Positions 21,789 through 23,190 of a DNA stretch of 23,190 bases are shown piece after piece (the stretch's first letter is position 1; each line of letters begins with the position of its first letter). The stretch is taken from positions 1 through 23,190 of the forward strand of contig JBHJMP010001038.1 in NCBI GenBank assembly GCA_043381765.1. Direction: 5' to 3'. A program made the position numbers and the translations under genes. The stretch comes from Collodictyon triciliatum (Eukaryota > CRuMs). Below the pieces are notes generated by a model that saw nothing but the letters and a program-made list of their open reading frames with translations, was not told where the DNA came from and did not search any database.

Positions 21789-21988
21789 CTGATGACAAGG
21801 ATCATATACACCCTCTCATACTCTAGAAGAAAGGAGGTGGAAAAAGGGAGGGATTTATGTCGTGAGCTAACGTCGATTAATAAGGAACCTGTGCTAATCT
21901 CGATCTCATGTTATCAAAATGTTTGGAAAAAAAAACATTCGTCGGTGTTCATGCCTTTCGCCTTGCAATGCTCTCATGGTTATGTGTT

Positions 21989-21997
21989 TATTTTATT

Positions 21998-22088
<91 letters not shown>

Positions 22089-22092
22089 TTTT
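21989..22092. repeat. (ATTT)n microsatellite
   Basis: About 25 ATTT units after a short (TTTTA) lead-in; the reading frames give Leu-Phe-Ile-Tyr repeats, which are artefacts. Confidence 0.95.
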
Positions 22093-22674
22093 AGTTTGTC
22101 GATTGTTTATCTTATTCTTTGTTTTACCAAGGGCGTATACAACAACGTCGGACTGTAAAAAAAAAATAATAATAATAATGTAAAACCCCTTCCTTCCCTT
22201 GGATCGAATAAAGGGGGGAAAAATTTAAATTATTCTATTATTCTTGCTGTGGGCGGAAAGAGCGTTTGACTTGAGGTGCCGCATTGATACACTTTTGTAT
22301 GCCGAAATGTGGAATGTGCTGCTCAAACGCGACTTCAGTCGCACGCAAATCTAAAATTAATGTAAAATTTGTATTATCTGAAGCTGTATGCACAACATAT
22401 AAGTGTAGTGAGAACTAATTAGGACTAATATATATTAAATATTATATATTCCAGAATTATATAAAAATTTAATGCCATTCCCGTCGAGTGTCTTGTGGCC
22501 AAGATGGCTTGTGTGCAAGAGTGTGGAACAGACAAACCCAAATAATAAAAAAAATTGTATTTACTAAATTACCCGTGGTTATCTAAAAATAGAGTCCAGC
22601 TTCTTCAGCTTCTCTTTGTTTGCCGCAATACAAAGAATAGCCCTAATGTGGAAGAACGACACTTCCCTGCTGGT

Positions 22675-22737
22675 GGAGCCGTTGGAAATGGATTGTTCCT
22701 CAGCATTCAGGAACGAAGGCTTCCTTCCAACGGCTCC
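22675..22737. repeat. Nested inverted repeat able to form a long hairpin
   Basis: Perfect 13-bp arms GGAGCCGTTGGAA (22675-22687) and TTCCAACGGCTCC (22725-22737) enclose 37 bp. Inside these is a second perfect pair, GTTCCT (22695-22700) and AGGAAC (22709-22714), with an 8-nt loop. As RNA it would fold into a stem with an internal loop and apical hairpin. Function unknown. Confidence 0.85.
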
Positions 22738-22974
22738 TTCAGAGGGCGAAATAAATTCAAGCTCGTCCCCTTTCCGCCCCACGCTTGAACGCCCCCAGCG
22801 CACAGACACACACACACACACGCTAACCCACAGCGCAAGGGCCTCTGCAACAGCCGGCGACAACGCCCAAATCAGCAGCCCCTTGTCTCAACGACTGGAT
22901 TGCCCTGCCCCCGATCCAAATTGCCCTTAAAATACAGTACAATACATCGCAACGAATCTAAATCGCTCCAGCCA

Positions 22975-23083
22975 TGGCGACGCTGACTCATCACTCAGCC
23001 GAATCAAACCGCGCTGCTACTTCGTCCCCTTCTCCCCCTCCCCTCCTTTATTTCCCCATTCCTGTTGTGAAAAATACGCAACT
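22975..23083 (+). CDS. Possible first exon of a downstream gene
   Basis: ATG in a strong vertebrate-type context (GCCATGG) opens 'MATLTHHSAESNRAATSSPS' followed by 'PPPLLYFPIP', with a stop TGA at about 23084-23086. A donor at CCT|GTTGTG (about 23064) could instead splice into sequence beyond the window. It is followed at once by the (GAAAAA)n array. No family is recognised, and there is no support beyond composition and start context. Confidence 0.22.
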
Positions 23084-23085
23084 GT

Positions 23086-23166
23086 GAAAGAAAAAGAAAA
23101 AGAAAAAGAAAAAGAAAAAGAAAAAGAAAAAGAAAAAGAAAAAGAAAAAGAAAAAGAAAAAGAAAG
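23086..23166. repeat. (GAAAAA)n polypurine hexamer array
   Basis: About 13 copies; the reverse complement of the (CTTTTT)n array at 2836-2941, so one hexamer family occurs in both orientations in this window. Confidence 0.95.
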
Positions 23167-23190
23167 GAGGATTACCCCCTTACAGTCACC

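Larger units (their letters stand above)
21551..23190. other. Repeat-rich region downstream of the formin
   Basis: Holds the formin 3' flank, an (ATTT)n array, a nested inverted repeat, short (CA)n and (AAT)n runs and a (GAAAAA)n array. From about 22580 to 23080 base composition becomes richer in G+C, and overlapping ORFs exist on both strands (minus 22579-22863, plus 22616-22930). Neither shows a domain I recognise, so I call no gene there apart from the tentative start at 22975. Confidence 0.5.

Noticed and set aside
22579-22930. Overlapping ORFs of 94 aa (-) and 104 aa (+)
   Set aside because: Both are open over the same bases and contain the inverted repeat; no domain, splice or poly(A) evidence favours either as a gene.

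Overview
The window is nuclear DNA from an AT-rich, extremely intron-dense microbial eukaryote. Genes are cut into many short exons by GT-AG introns of mostly about 70-200 bp. TAA, TAG and TGA all serve as stops, so the genetic code looks standard. Introns and spacers are full of A/T-rich microsatellites. The species cannot be named from the sequence; the gene set (U2AF large subunit, ABCG half-transporters, a myristoylatable LRR protein, a PH-FH3-FH1-FH2 formin) fits an amoeboid or other protist and argues against a bacterium, yeast, plant or animal. All exon models below were built by hand from splice motifs, reading phase and family homology.

Layout. 1-3101 (+): 3' part of a U2AF large-subunit gene (end of RRM1, RRM2, C-terminal UHM, tail); its 5' end lies outside the window. 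3102-3473: convergent spacer. 3474-6940 (-): complete 13-exon ABCG half-transporter, 603 aa ('ABCG-A'). 6941-8000: divergent spacer with doubtful minus-strand coding fragments. 8001-11234 (+): second complete 13-exon ABCG half-transporter, 627 aa ('ABCG-B'). 11422-12606 (-): two-exon leucine-rich-repeat protein, 339 aa, converging on ABCG-B. 12736-13308 (-): tentative two-exon hypothetical gene. About 13404-21550 (+): a formin of about 35 exons. 21551-23190: repeat-rich spacer with a strong nested inverted repeat and a possible start of a further gene at 22975.

Most interesting points. (1) The two ABCG genes are head-to-head paralogues sharing several intron positions. ABCG-A keeps the catalytic Walker B Glu and H-loop His; ABCG-B has Ser and Asn there, while its Walker A, Q-loop and signature motif look intact. 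This is the pattern of an asymmetric heterodimer with one hydrolytic and one degenerate ATP site, encoded by a divergent gene pair. (2) The gene for the polypyrimidine-tract reader U2AF carries two long pyrimidine-rich arrays in its own introns and a tandem 3' splice site where the first AG would create an immediate stop, which suggests self-regulated splicing. (3) The formin FH1 region is split into a run of short phase 1-1 exons, each with its own proline block, so exon skipping could tune the number of profilin sites without changing frame. (4) The formin also has a likely GC-AG intron that holds a long (ATT)n array, a putative 7-nt micro-exon, a DAD-like C-terminus and one exon junction whose phase does not close.
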